In this document: in pieces, positions 8,867 to 17,074 of the stretch
How the letters are laid out: each line of letters starts with the position of its first letter
How positions within the stretch are numbered: the stretch's first letter is position 1
NCBI GenBank assembly: GCA_034007295.1
Contig: JAVERC010000008.1
Location: forward strand, 1 to 64,000
DNA length: 64,000 nt
Direction of reading: 5' to 3'
Origin: JACKCP01 sp034007295
GTDB lineage: Bacteria; Desulfobacterota; Desulfobacteria; Desulfobacterales; JACKCP01
Notes under the pieces: generated by a model
What the model saw: the letters and a program-made list of their open reading frames with translations, nothing else
What the model was told of the DNA's origin: nothing
Database searches by the model: none
Made by a program: the position numbers and the translations under genes

Positions 8867-9775
8867 TTATTTTTTCTTTTTTTTACCGAAAAATTCTTCC
8901 TTTTTTTCCCATCTGTCATGAAACCAGAACCAGTGATCCGGTGTTTCATATATTTTTTCAGACAAGATATTGTTGTATATTTCAGTGTATTTTTTTAAAT
9001 CAGCTTTAAAATCTGATTTTAAAGGCCTTTTAATCGGAGGATAAAACTTCATTTTATATTTGCCGTTTTTAAGCCTATAGCAGAAAGTAGGAACAATTTC
9101 AGGTTTGTATCTTAAATCAAAAAGAGCAAGTCCTCTATTTGTTCTTGACATATGCCCCATAAAAGGTGCCTCAACAGAAAAATTCATAAGTGCTCTCTGG
9201 TCTGTAAGAACTCCTACAATACCATTTTTTCTTAAGATGCTGCTTATCATTGTTGCACTTTGTTTTTTGTCTATAATAATATTTCCTGTTTTTTTTCTTA
9301 TGTTTTTTATTAGTGAGTCCATAGGCTCAAAATCGAGTTTTCTAGCTATGAGATGAATAGGCTCTCCAAGAATAAGCGGAGCTGACAAAGCCATAAGCTC
9401 CCAGTTACCAAAATGAGCACTTAAAAGAAAAATAGGGCGGTTTGATTTTTTTGCCTTAAAAAAATATTCAAGTCCTTCCACTTTTTCAATTTCATCCATA
9501 ATCTGTTTTGAAGAAAGCCTTTTAAGCCTCAAAATTTCAACAGTTGTAACTGCATGGAAAATAAAATTTTTCCTTGCAAGTCTTTTTATTTCCAAAAAAG
9601 ACATTTTATCTGAATAGATTTTTTTTAGATTGTGGATTGCAATAAACCTGTGCTTTGTGTCAAAAGCAAACCAGATTTTACCAAAAAAAATTCCAATATA
9701 TTTCCCAAAACCTTTAGGTATAAATGATAAAAAAGCTGCAATCATGTTTATTATAATTGTTTGAAATTTATTCAT
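8867..9775 (-). CDS. Lipid A biosynthesis-type acyltransferase (LpxL/HtrB family)
   Basis: 302-aa membrane-associated acyltransferase. It carries the HxxxxE catalytic motif in SAHFGNWELMA, followed by a Gly/Val-rich block ending in DQRA and the PTFCYRL segment of the LpxL/M family. One N-terminal hydrophobic stretch anchors it to the inner membrane. The ATG at 9775 lies one base past the tatD stop; a frame starting at 9814 would overlap tatD and lacks support. It probably adds a secondary acyl chain to a lipid A-like acceptor. Some distant relatives acylate other lipids, so the acceptor is inference. Confidence 0.85.
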   Translation of the reverse strand: MNKFQTIIINMIAAFLSFIPKGFGKYIGIFFGKIWFAFDTKHRFIAIHNLKKIYSDKMSFLEIKRLARKNFIFHAVTTVEILRLKRLSSKQIMDEIEKVEGLEYFFKAKKSNRPIFLLSAHFGNWELMALSAPLILGEPIHLIARKLDFEPMDSLIKNIRKKTGNIIIDKKQSATMISSILRKNGIVGVLTDQRALMNFSVEAPFMGHMSRTNRGLALFDLRYKPEIVPTFCYRLKNGKYKMKFYPPIKRPLKSDFKADLKKYTEIYNNILSEKIYETPDHWFWFHDRWEKKEEFFGKKKKK

Positions 9776-9776
9776 T

Positions 9777-10553
9777 TTATTTTCCTGTTTTAAAAAGCGA
9801 GCAGGTATTATCAAAAATTGTTTCTGATACTTTATTTATATCAAGATTTTTTATTTCAGCAATTTTTTCTAAAATTACCGGAAGAAATGAAGGCTCGTTT
9901 CTGTTTGTTTTGTTTTTATGAGGTGCAGGTGTGAGATATGGAGAATCTGTTTCAACAAGGATTCTTTCAATTGGTATCTCTTTTAAAAGCTCCCTTAATT
10001 TTTCTCCTCTTTTCTGAATTGTAAGAACTCCTGTAATTCCAATGTAAAGGCCCATGTCAAGATATGAAAAAAGTTCATCCCTGTCTCCGCTGAAACAGTG
10101 AACAACGCCGCTTTTAATTTTTTGTGTGCTTATTATCTCAAGAAATCTTTTGTTTGTGTCCCTTTCATGGAAAATAAGTGGAAGATCAAGATTTGATGCT
10201 TCCTCAATGTGTCTTAAAAGCCATTTTTCCTGATCTTTTTGAGGTGAATACATTCTGTTGAAATCAAGTCCTGTTTCTCCCCAGGCTTTTACTTTTTCAC
10301 TTTGAGCCATTTGTTTCAGTTCATTTATTGTTTCATTAGTACATTCTGATGAATCATGGGGATGAATTCCAACAGCAATAAAAATATTTTTATTTGCCTT
10401 TGCTATTTCAAGTGCTTTTTTGCAGGTTTCTAAAGTAACTCCTGCGATCATCATGTGTGAGACTCCGTTTAATTGAGCCCTTTCAATTACTTTATCAAGA
10501 TCTTTATCAAAGCTTTTATCATTTATATGACAGTGACTTTCAAAAATTTTCAT
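9777..10553 (-). CDS. TatD family metal-dependent hydrolase
   Basis: 258-aa TIM-barrel metallohydrolase of the TatD/YcfH family, known as 3'-5' exonucleases or deoxyribonucleases. The metal ligands are visible in order: HCH at residues 7-9, WGETGLD (Glu), IFHER (His), VVHCFSG (His) and VETDSPYL (Asp). Length matches YcfH (about 260 aa). It is cotranscribed with the downstream acyltransferase (stop and start one base apart). Despite the name the family is not part of the Tat translocon, so there is no functional tie to the tatA gene in this window. Confidence 0.92.
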   Translation of the reverse strand: MKIFESHCHINDKSFDKDLDKVIERAQLNGVSHMMIAGVTLETCKKALEIAKANKNIFIAVGIHPHDSSECTNETINELKQMAQSEKVKAWGETGLDFNRMYSPQKDQEKWLLRHIEEASNLDLPLIFHERDTNKRFLEIISTQKIKSGVVHCFSGDRDELFSYLDMGLYIGITGVLTIQKRGEKLRELLKEIPIERILVETDSPYLTPAPHKNKTNRNEPSFLPVILEKIAEIKNLDINKVSETIFDNTCSLFKTGK

Positions 10554-10729
10554 TTCAACTCTGCTTTTTTGTTACGTTAATAATTTTTGTTTCTCCATAA
10601 CACTGAAGCTGTAAAAATTCAATTGGCATATTTTCTTATTTTATTACTTGATAAGGAAGTTTTTATGTGAATAAAGTGTTTTTGAAAAAGAATCATAATT
10701 CTTGGAAATATTTTCCTGAGGAGATATTT

Positions 10730-11566
10730 ATGTACGAAATACTTAAAAGAGAAGAAATAGCTGAGAACATAATTTTAAATGAGATTAAGGCACCTGATAT
10801 TGCAAAAAAGGCAAAACCAGGACAGTTTGTGCTTGTAAAAGCAAATGAACATGGAGAAAGAATTCCTCTTACAATTTCCATGTCTGATAAAACAAAGGGT
10901 ACAATCACAATTATTTATATGGTTGTAGGAAAATCTACAAAAATTTTTTCTTTGCTCAATAAGGGAGATTTTTTTGAAGATGTAATAGGCCCTCTTGGAA
11001 TGCCCACTCACATAGAAAAACTTGACAAGGTTATCTGTGTTGGAGGGGGAACAGGAATTGCTGTTTTATATCCAATAGCAAAAGGATTTGTGGAAAAGGG
11101 AAGTAATGTTGATGTGATTTTAGGTGCAAGAAATAAAAATCTTCTTATTTTAAAAAATGAAATGGATAATATTTCAAAAAATCTCATGATCTGCACAGAT
11201 GACGGAAGTGACGGAAGAAAAGGTTTTGTTACAGACGCTTTAAAAGATGAGCTTGAAAAGGAAAATGCAGATCTTGTGGTTGCAATAGGTCCTGTAATGA
11301 TGATGAAGGCAGTATCCGATCTTACAAAAAAATACAATGTCAAAACCCTTGTAAGCCTAAATCCCATTATGATTGACGGAACAGGAATGTGCGGCTGCTG
11401 CCGTGTAAGCATTGGAGGTAAAACTAAATTTGCCTGCGTTGACGGCCCTGAATTTGACGGACATGAAGTTGATTTTAATGAACTTCAAATGAGACTTACA
11501 GCGTATATTGACAAAGAAAAAAAATCACTTGAGAACTATAACTGCAAAATAAGCGGCAACAGGTAA
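10730..11566 (+). CDS. nfnA: NfnA-like FAD/[2Fe-2S] subunit of bifurcating NADPH:ferredoxin transhydrogenase
   Basis: 278-aa flavoprotein of the ferredoxin-NADP reductase fold, small subunit of NfnAB. NfnAB couples NADPH oxidation to reduction of ferredoxin and NAD+ (or the reverse) by flavin-based electron bifurcation in the cytosol. Visible are RIPLTISM (FAD site), CVGGGTGIAVLYPIAKG (NAD-binding glycine motif) and a C-terminal cluster CGCCRV...FACVDGPEFDGHEVDF that holds the [2Fe-2S] cluster. The ATG at 10730 has GAGGAG in front; an upstream GTG at 10667 is less likely. nfnB follows after 13 bp. An alternative name for lone homologues is sulfide dehydrogenase subunit SudB. Confidence 0.88.
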   Translation: MYEILKREEIAENIILNEIKAPDIAKKAKPGQFVLVKANEHGERIPLTISMSDKTKGTITIIYMVVGKSTKIFSLLNKGDFFEDVIGPLGMPTHIEKLDKVICVGGGTGIAVLYPIAKGFVEKGSNVDVILGARNKNLLILKNEMDNISKNLMICTDDGSDGRKGFVTDALKDELEKENADLVVAIGPVMMMKAVSDLTKKYNVKTLVSLNPIMIDGTGMCGCCRVSIGGKTKFACVDGPEFDGHEVDFNELQMRLTAYIDKEKKSLENYNCKISGNR

Positions 11567-11579
11567 TAAGGGGGAAGCC

Positions 11580-12977
11580 ATGGCAGACAAATCAAAAAAA
11601 ATTCCAAGGCAGAAAATGCCAGAACAAAAGCCTGAAATAAGAAGGTCAAATTTTAAGGAAGTCCCCTTTGGTTTTGATAAGGAAAGTGCACTTCTTGAGG
11701 CTTCAAGATGTCTTAAATGCAAAAAACCATCATGTGTTGAAGGATGCCCTGTATCTGTTCCAATTCCTCAATTTATTTCACTTATTCTTGAAGAAAAATT
11801 TGATGATGCAATAGCAGAAATCAGAAAGAAAAATTTTCTTCCAGCTGTGTGCGGAAGGGTATGTCCCCAGGAAAACCAGTGTGAGGGAAGCTGTATTTTA
11901 GGCAAAAAGGGAACTCCTGTTGCAATTGGTGCCTTGGAGCGTTTTGCAGCAGATCTTGAAATAAATGCAGGAAAAAAAGATGTCTGCTTAAATGTTGCAA
12001 AAAAAGGCAGAAAAGTTGCTGTTGTTGGTTCTGGTCCTTCAGGACTTACAGTGGCCGGAGACCTTGCTTTAAAAGGTTATGATGTAACTGTTTTTGAGGC
12101 ATTTCATAAGGCAGGAGGCGTTCTTGTTTACGGAATCCCTGAATTTCGTCTTCCCAAAAAAATTGTAGAGTATGAAATTGAAAAATTAAAATCCTGTGGA
12201 GTGAAATTTGTATTAAATTATGTAATTGGAAAAATAAAGACCATAAACGATCTTTTTGAAGAAGGATTTGATGCTGTATATGTTGGTGTTGGAGCTGGAC
12301 TTCCAAGTTTTTTAAATATTGAAGGTGAAAATTTCAACGGAGTTTTTTCAGCCAATGAATACCTCACAAGAGCAAATCTTATGAAGGCATATGATTCTGA
12401 TTATGATACCCCGATTGCAGTGGGTGACAATGTTGTGGTTGTTGGAGCTGGTAATGTTGCAATGGATGCTGCAAGAACAGCTTTAAGGCTTGGCGGGAAA
12501 AATGTTTCAATTGTTTACAGAAGATCAAGGGAAGAAATGCCTGCAAGAGCTGAAGAGCTTCACCATGCAGAAGAAGAGGGTATTGATTTCAAGCTTTTGA
12601 CAAATCCTGTAAAGGTTCTTGGCGATGAAAAAGGGCGGATTAAAGGGGTAGAGTGCATAAAAATGGAGCTTGGAGAACCTGATGATTCAGGAAGAAGGCG
12701 TCCTGTTGAAATTAAAGGTTCAGAATTTGTGATAGACTGCGATCTTATGATAATTGCTGTTGGAAGCGGAGCAAACCCTGTTCTTACAAGATCTGAAAAA
12801 GATCTTGCTCTTACCAAAAGAGGCTATGTTGAAGCAGATCCTGAAACAGGCAGAACCTCAATCAAAGGCGTTTGGGCCGGAGGAGACATTGTTACAGGAC
12901 AGGCAACAGTAATTATGGCCATGGGGGCTGGAAGAAAGGCTGCTACAGATATTGACAAATATCTGGCTCAGCTCTGA
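11580..12977 (+). CDS. nfnB: NfnB-like FAD/[4Fe-4S] subunit (NADPH-dependent glutamate synthase small-subunit type)
   Basis: 465-aa iron-sulfur flavoprotein, large subunit of NfnAB. The N-terminal Cys clusters (CLKCKKPSCVEGCP and CGRVCPQENQCEGSC) hold two [4Fe-4S] centres. They are followed by the FAD-binding VAVVGSGPSGLTVAGDLA and a second dinucleotide site VVVVGAGNVAMDAARTA with the Arg-rich YRRSREEMPA loop for NADP(H). The C-terminal GVWAGGDIVTGQATVI closes the FAD domain. It starts 13 bp after nfnA behind AAGGGGGA. Single homologues can be GltD, but pairing with the NfnA type makes the bifurcating complex the better call. A terminator follows. Confidence 0.9.
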   Translation: MADKSKKIPRQKMPEQKPEIRRSNFKEVPFGFDKESALLEASRCLKCKKPSCVEGCPVSVPIPQFISLILEEKFDDAIAEIRKKNFLPAVCGRVCPQENQCEGSCILGKKGTPVAIGALERFAADLEINAGKKDVCLNVAKKGRKVAVVGSGPSGLTVAGDLALKGYDVTVFEAFHKAGGVLVYGIPEFRLPKKIVEYEIEKLKSCGVKFVLNYVIGKIKTINDLFEEGFDAVYVGVGAGLPSFLNIEGENFNGVFSANEYLTRANLMKAYDSDYDTPIAVGDNVVVVGAGNVAMDAARTALRLGGKNVSIVYRRSREEMPARAEELHHAEEEGIDFKLLTNPVKVLGDEKGRIKGVECIKMELGEPDDSGRRRPVEIKGSEFVIDCDLMIIAVGSGANPVLTRSEKDLALTKRGYVEADPETGRTSIKGVWAGGDIVTGQATVIMAMGAGRKAATDIDKYLAQL

Positions 12978-13006
12978 TATTAAATTTTTTTAAAAAATAG
13001 TTTTTC

Positions 13007-13031
13007 AGGCGGATTTTTATCCGCCTTTTTT
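13007..13031 (+). terminator. Terminator after nfnAB
   Basis: 8-bp stem AGGCGGAT / ATCCGCCT with a TTTT loop and a downstream T run (13026-13031), 30 bp past the nfnB stop. Confidence 0.9.
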
Positions 13032-13176
13032 ATAAATTTAAGTCTGAAAATAAAACAGGGCTGTTTTTATGTTTAAGGATTTAAAATTTGAATTGTGAAA
13101 GCTCAAAAATCATAATTAAGCCGGCATGAGCCATAAAAGAAATTGGAGATCATAAAATTAGTTTGATAATGGGGAT

Positions 13177-13938
13177 TTATTTTTTGTATTTTTCAGCAAG
13201 TTCTTGATACTTGAGTTTTTTTCCCCCGAAAATATCAAGAGCACTTCCAACAGTAAAATCAATTAATCCTTTTCCCATGGCTTCAATCTGATCAATATGC
13301 TCTTTTGAGCTTATTCCGCCTGCATAGGTAACAGGAATTTTGGATGATTTTGCAAGGATATTTATAAGTTCAGTCTCAATTCCGCTGCATTTTCCTTCTA
13401 CATCAACAGCATGTACCAGATATTCAAAACAGTATTTTGAAAGGTGGTCAAGAAGCCTGTTTGTCACTTTTTCATTTGTAAAATTCTGCCATCTGTTTGT
13501 AACCACATAATAATCTCCGTCTTTTTTTCTGCAGCTCAAATCAAGAACAAGACGGTTCTTTCCAACCATTTTTGAAAGTTTTTCAAGTCTTTTTTCGTCA
13601 ATTACTCCGTCATGGAAAACATATGAAGTTACAATAAGTGCTTCAGCTCCATTATCCAGCCAGAAAAAAGCATTTTCACTGTTTATTCCTCCGCCAATCT
13701 GCATTCCTTTTGGCCATGCATTAAGTGCTTTTTTTGAAGCATCTTCATTGCCTTTTCCAAGCTGGATTATGTGGCCGCCTGTAAGATTGTCGTTTTTGTA
13801 TAAATTTGCATACCACTCAGGAGGTTTTTTGGAAACAAAATTGGTTTGTGGTTTATTGTCCGGATTATCTGAAAGTGATGAGCCTACAATCTGTTTTACA
13901 ACACCGTTATGTAGATCAATGCATGGTCTGAATTTCAT
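13177..13938 (-). CDS. hisA: Eukaryote-type HisA (ProFAR isomerase)
   Basis: 253-aa beta/alpha-barrel enzyme for histidine biosynthesis: Amadori rearrangement of the 5'-ProFAR ribotide to PRFAR. It resembles yeast HIS6 rather than the usual bacterial HisA. CIDLHNGVVKQIVG is at the N-terminus, QIGGGIN lies centrally, and VIVTSYVF, LVLDLSCRKK, HAVDVEGKC, VTYAGGISS and GSALDIFGG follow. Catalytic Asp residues are expected in CIDLHNG and HAVDVEG. It is a lone his gene in this window, downstream of the ADH synthase and separated from it by a terminator. Most bacteria use the prokaryotic type; this subtype is known in scattered bacteria, so transfer in the past is plausible. Confidence 0.9.
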   Translation of the reverse strand: MKFRPCIDLHNGVVKQIVGSSLSDNPDNKPQTNFVSKKPPEWYANLYKNDNLTGGHIIQLGKGNEDASKKALNAWPKGMQIGGGINSENAFFWLDNGAEALIVTSYVFHDGVIDEKRLEKLSKMVGKNRLVLDLSCRKKDGDYYVVTNRWQNFTNEKVTNRLLDHLSKYCFEYLVHAVDVEGKCSGIETELINILAKSSKIPVTYAGGISSKEHIDQIEAMGKGLIDFTVGSALDIFGGKKLKYQELAEKYKK

Positions 13939-13967
13939 TATGTTTTCCTGTTTTGATGGCAGTCAAT

Positions 13968-14000
13968 AAAAAAGCCGGTTCATAAAATCCCGGCCTTTTT
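13968..14000 (-). terminator. Terminator between the aldolase gene and hisA (both orientations possible)
   Basis: Stem GCCGG (13974-13978) / CCGGC (13990-13994), flanked by A6 on one side and T5 on the other, so it can terminate either strand. It serves the minus-strand aldolase gene ending at 14128. Confidence 0.75.
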
Positions 14001-14127
14001 AAAAAATGAACTATCATCTAAATTTTATGTTTTCAAGTCTTTTGGATTATTTTATAAGCATATTTCTCCTTTGTACTGAACTTGAAAACAGTTTTTGTAT
14101 TAATCATGGCTTTAATATTATAAAATC

Positions 14128-14925
14128 TCAGCTTTTTAAAAGTTCCATAGCCTTTTCAACATTAAATCCTTCATGAACAACACCGTGAAGGGCTCTTACA
14201 AGTTTTGCAGGATTTTCGTCCTGAAAAATGTTTCTTCCTACAGAAATTCCTGCACCGCCTGCCTGAATGGAATCATATACCATTTGCACTATTTCAAGGT
14301 GGGTTTCCATTTTTGGGCCTCCAGCAATTACAACAGGAATATAGCAGCCTTCAACGACCTTTTCAAAGGTTTCAGGTGAACCTGTATAGGCAACCTTAAC
14401 AACATCAGCCCCAAGTTCTTCTGCAACCCTTGCACAATGTTTAACAACTTCAACATCATATTCATCTTTAATTTGGGGGCCTCTTGCATACATCATTGCA
14501 AGAACAGGCATTCCCCAGGTTCCTGCTGTTGAACATACTTCTCCAAGCTGTTTTAACATTTCCCTTTCAGTTTCGTCCCCAAGATTTATGTGAACAGATA
14601 CTGCGTCAGCTCCAAGCCTTAATGCGTCTTCAACTGTGCCGACAAGGGTTTTTGCATTTGGGTGAAGTGAAAGAGAAGTGCTTGCTGATAAATGAATAAT
14701 AAGGCCGATATCTCTTCCAGCTCCCCTGTGGGTTCGTCTTGGAAGGCCTTTGTGCATTAAAACCGCATTTGCTCCGCCTTCTGCGACTTTATCAACTGAG
14801 TCTTTTAAATCAATAACTCCGTAAATCGGGCCAACGCTTACTCCGTGATCCATTGGAACAATAATTGTTTTGCCGGTATTCCTGTTGAAAATTCTTTCTA
14901 GTCTTACAGCTTTGCCAAGTAACAT
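14128..14925 (-). CDS. 2-amino-3,7-dideoxy-D-threo-hept-6-ulosonate (ADH) synthase-type class I aldolase
   Basis: 265-aa class I (Schiff-base) aldolase of the DhnA/FbaB family, closest in motif pattern to archaeal ADH synthase (MJ0400). That enzyme starts the DAHP-independent route to 3-dehydroquinate and aromatic amino acids. Seen: VPMDHGVSVGPIYGV, AEGGANAVLMHKG, ADAVSVHINLGDE, MPVLAMMYARG, the Lys of DVVKVAYTGS (probable Schiff base) and GISVGRNIFQ. The ATG at 14925 has GGAGGAC in front. A TTG at 15000 would sit in the leader terminator and is rejected. The aromatic role is strongly supported by the Phe/Tyr-rich attenuator just upstream. The partner DHQ synthase II is not in this window. 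Plain fructose-bisphosphate aldolase is the alternative. Confidence 0.85.
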   Translation of the reverse strand: MLLGKAVRLERIFNRNTGKTIIVPMDHGVSVGPIYGVIDLKDSVDKVAEGGANAVLMHKGLPRRTHRGAGRDIGLIIHLSASTSLSLHPNAKTLVGTVEDALRLGADAVSVHINLGDETEREMLKQLGEVCSTAGTWGMPVLAMMYARGPQIKDEYDVEVVKHCARVAEELGADVVKVAYTGSPETFEKVVEGCYIPVVIAGGPKMETHLEIVQMVYDSIQAGGAGISVGRNIFQDENPAKLVRALHGVVHEGFNVEKAMELLKS

Positions 14926-14998
14926 AAGTCCTCCTTTATCGAAGGCTGCAGATTTTGTCCGGCAATTTTTTATGGAATCAAGAAAGGATAATTTGATC

Positions 14999-15031
14999 AA
15001 AAAAAGACCGCCGGCATCCTCGCCTGCGGCC
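14999..15031 (-). terminator. Leader terminator of the ADH-synthase attenuator
   Basis: On the minus strand GGCCGCAGGC (15031-15022) pairs with GCCGGCGGTC (15015-15006), with one A-G mismatch and one G-T wobble. The loop is 6 nt and seven T follow (15005-14999). It lies about 75 nt before the aldolase ATG, so it must be read through for expression. Confidence 0.85.
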
Positions 15032-15091
15032 TTTTAAATGGTTTATTTTTATTAAACCACTAACACCTCAGGCGAGTAAATAAAATACTCG
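15006..15091 (-). promoter_or_regulatory. Attenuator: alternative hairpins controlling the aldolase gene
   Basis: Four pairing segments on the minus strand follow classical ribosome-mediated attenuation. Segment 1 CGAGTA (15091-15086) pairs with segment 2 TACTCG (15078-15073). Segment 2, as CTCGCCTG (15076-15069), can instead pair perfectly over 8 bp with CAGGCGAG (15026-15019) in the 5' arm of the terminator. A ribosome stalled on the Phe/Tyr codons would cover segment 1, free segment 2 and block the terminator. A further small hairpin GGTTTA/TAAACC lies just after the peptide stop. These are pairings I read by eye, without a folding calculation. Confidence 0.85.
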
Positions 15092-15141
15092 AAAAAGAAA
15101 AAAAATAAAAAATCTGATGTGTTAAATAGTTTATCATTCAT
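15052..15141 (-). CDS. Phe/Tyr-rich leader peptide of the ADH-synthase attenuator
   Basis: 29-codon ORF, ATG at 15141, TAA at 15054-15052. Its core is FLFFFFFEYFIY: seven Phe and two Tyr in twelve residues, and eight Phe in all. The codons for EYFIYS overlap the segment 1/segment 2 hairpin, and the ORF ends before the terminator, as in pheA- or trp-type leaders. A weak Shine-Dalgarno-like GAAAG lies 6 nt before the ATG. TTGACA (15179-15174) is 17 bp from TAACGA (15156-15151), which would give an almost leaderless message, so the promoter may be another one further upstream. The product is a regulatory peptide only. Confidence 0.85.
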   Translation of the reverse strand: MNDKLFNTSDFLFFFFFEYFIYSPEVLVV

Positions 15142-15240
15142 AATGATCTTTCGTTAGCAGAGTAATGACCGTATGTCAATAAGTAAAAAATACTTTGTTT
15201 TTTTTACTTCCGGGACATTTAATCTGTCGCAGATAATTAT

Positions 15241-15385
15241 TTAGCTGCTGAACTAAAACAGCCTTTTTTGTCCATTCTAAATTCAGATTCCAAATTTAAT
15301 CGTCAAAAGATTAAATGTATCCTAAAGGTTAAATTTTTCATCTTTCTTGAATGAAGCAAAATTTTTGTTTTCGGCCAATCACTAC
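15241..15385 (+). repeat. Dispersed palindromic repeat, family A (copy A1)
   Basis: About 145 bp beginning TTAGCTGCTGAAC and ending CGGCCAATCACTA, the inverted-repeat ends of family A. The core contains CAGATTCCAAATTTAATC and GTATCCTAAAGGTTAAATTTTT, shared with the copies near 61.5 and 62.3 kb. It fills the gap between the attenuator promoter region and the PlsC-like gene; nothing else is seen there. Confidence 0.85.
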
Positions 15386-15489
15386 TTAATAACTGGTTGG
15401 ATTTGTGGTTTTTACATTTTTTTTACTTGTGTTTATTTTTAAGTTTTACATATAATTTTAAGTTTTTAATTATTATTTTTGGAGAAAAA

Positions 15490-16233
15490 ATGAATTTTAC
15501 AGTTTTTAATACACCAGTAATAAAACAGATTTTTAGACTTACAGCTATAATAATTTTAAAATTCAAAGGCTGGAAATTTGTAAGTAACAAAAATATTGCA
15601 CCCAAAGCTGTTGTAATTGCAGCTCCTCATACTACCAACTGGGATTTTTTTTATACAATTTTAATGGCCTTTAAAATAAATTTAAAAGTTTCCTGGCTTG
15701 GGAAAGATTCTCTTTTTAAAGGGCCTTTAGGGTGGTTTCTTAAGTGGCTTGGGGGAATTCCTGTTGACAGGTCAAAATCAAACAATCTTGTAAAGACAAT
15801 TTCAGAGAAGTTTAAAGACAGGGAAAAGCTTACAATTATTATTCCCCCTGAAGGAACAAGATCAAAGGTCAACGCATGGAAGACCGGATTTTATTATGTT
15901 GCTCTTGAGGCTGGTGTCCCGATTTTAATGGGCTTTCTTGATTTTAAACTAAAAGTTGGAGGGATAGGTCCTGCTTTTGAGCCAAGCGGAGATATTGAAA
16001 AGGACATGGAAATAATAAAAGGTTTTTACAAAAATATTACAGGTAAATATCCTGAAAAAACAGGCCTTCCAGATATAGAACCGTCAAAGGTTAAGCTTGT
16101 ATGCCATGATGACCTTGTTGACAGGAAAAGTTTTTTTGTGACTCCAACAGGAAATCTTGAAAATGATATTCTTATGATTCAGTCTTATTATGCCTCAATG
16201 GTAAACAGTGTAAAGCCTGGTACTTTTGTTTGA
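15490..16233 (+). CDS. PlsC-like 1-acyl-glycerol-3-phosphate acyltransferase family protein
   Basis: 247-aa membrane-associated acyltransferase. HxxxxD motif in PHTTNWDFF (about residues 44-52) and the glycerophosphate-site PPEGTRSK near residue 120 define the PlsC/LPLAT family. One or two N-terminal hydrophobic stretches are present. The ATG at 15490 sits 4 bp after GGAGA; a longer upstream frame in AT-rich DNA is rejected. No partner genes adjoin it. The acceptor (lysophosphatidate or another lysolipid) is not determined by sequence. Confidence 0.82.
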   Translation: MNFTVFNTPVIKQIFRLTAIIILKFKGWKFVSNKNIAPKAVVIAAPHTTNWDFFYTILMAFKINLKVSWLGKDSLFKGPLGWFLKWLGGIPVDRSKSNNLVKTISEKFKDREKLTIIIPPEGTRSKVNAWKTGFYYVALEAGVPILMGFLDFKLKVGGIGPAFEPSGDIEKDMEIIKGFYKNITGKYPEKTGLPDIEPSKVKLVCHDDLVDRKSFFVTPTGNLENDILMIQSYYASMVNSVKPGTFV

Positions 16234-16255
16234 AAATGAATCATCCAGGTTAATG

Positions 16256-16996
16256 TTATTCATCATCTATTGAGTCTGAAAAATCAGGATAGTTTTCTTT
16301 AAGACATTGAGGGCAGAGACTATGGGTAAAATTAGCCTGGGAATGATTTGATATATATTCTTCAAGTTTTGTCCAGAAGCCTTTGTCATCTCTGATTTTT
16401 TTGCAGTGCATGCATATTGGAAGAAGACCCTGAAGAGTCTTAACTTCTGATATTGCCTTTTCAAGAGATTTTGTTTTTTCATTTAAAAGATCAATGTACC
16501 TTGAGTTTGCAAGGGCAATTGCTGCAAGTTCTCCATATACAGAGGCAATTTCTGCATCTTCATTTGTAAAATCTTTTGGTTTATTTGCAAGCCCCATAAT
16601 TCCAACAGTTTTATTGTCAATATTTAAAGGTGCAAAAAGTACATTTTTCATTTCTACATGGCCTTCCGGCATGAATTTGACCCATCTGCTGTTCATAAAA
16701 TTATTTTCATAAACTGCTTTATGAGTTTTGTATGATTGTTCCCTCAGTCCTCTTATTGGCATTGGCAGAAGAGGGTCAACAGAACAAGGCATTCCACCGG
16801 ATTCAAGAAAAAGTACCTCATTTTCAAGGCCGTCATCACTCAAAAGAGCTACATATCCGGAAACTGCACCAGTAGTCTGACAGCAAAAATCAAAAATAGC
16901 TCTTGCAGATTCTTTGAATGTTTTTTTTTCTAAAATGGTTTTGCTTGCCTTAATAAGTGTGCTTAGTTTTGTTTCAGCTGAAATTTTTGAAGGCAT
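16256..16996 (-). CDS. GAF-domain protein with C-terminal double CxxC motif
   Basis: 246-aa soluble protein. A GAF domain (about residues 15-180) is followed by a short helix and a conserved tail containing CMHCKKIRDDKGFW, KLEEYISNHSQANFTHS and CPQC. This tail occurs at the C-terminus of many Desulfobacterota PAS/GAF and receiver proteins and looks like a small zinc-binding module. No output domain such as kinase, GGDEF or HTH is present, so its partner is unknown. ATG at 16996 chosen because AAGGGA precedes it. It is transcribed after the CNNM gene. Confidence 0.8.
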   Translation of the reverse strand: MPSKISAETKLSTLIKASKTILEKKTFKESARAIFDFCCQTTGAVSGYVALLSDDGLENEVLFLESGGMPCSVDPLLPMPIRGLREQSYKTHKAVYENNFMNSRWVKFMPEGHVEMKNVLFAPLNIDNKTVGIMGLANKPKDFTNEDAEIASVYGELAAIALANSRYIDLLNEKTKSLEKAISEVKTLQGLLPICMHCKKIRDDKGFWTKLEEYISNHSQANFTHSLCPQCLKENYPDFSDSIDDE

Positions 16997-17074
16997 TAAA
17001 TCAATTTCCCTTATATTAAGAATGAATATTAAAAGTTTATATAATATAAGATATTTTTGACCCAAAGTCATTTT

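Noticed and set aside
14926..15000. N-terminal extension of the aldolase from a TTG at 15000
   Set aside because: The extension would begin within the T run of the leader terminator. The ATG at 14925 has a strong GGAGGAC ribosome site and gives the normal family length.
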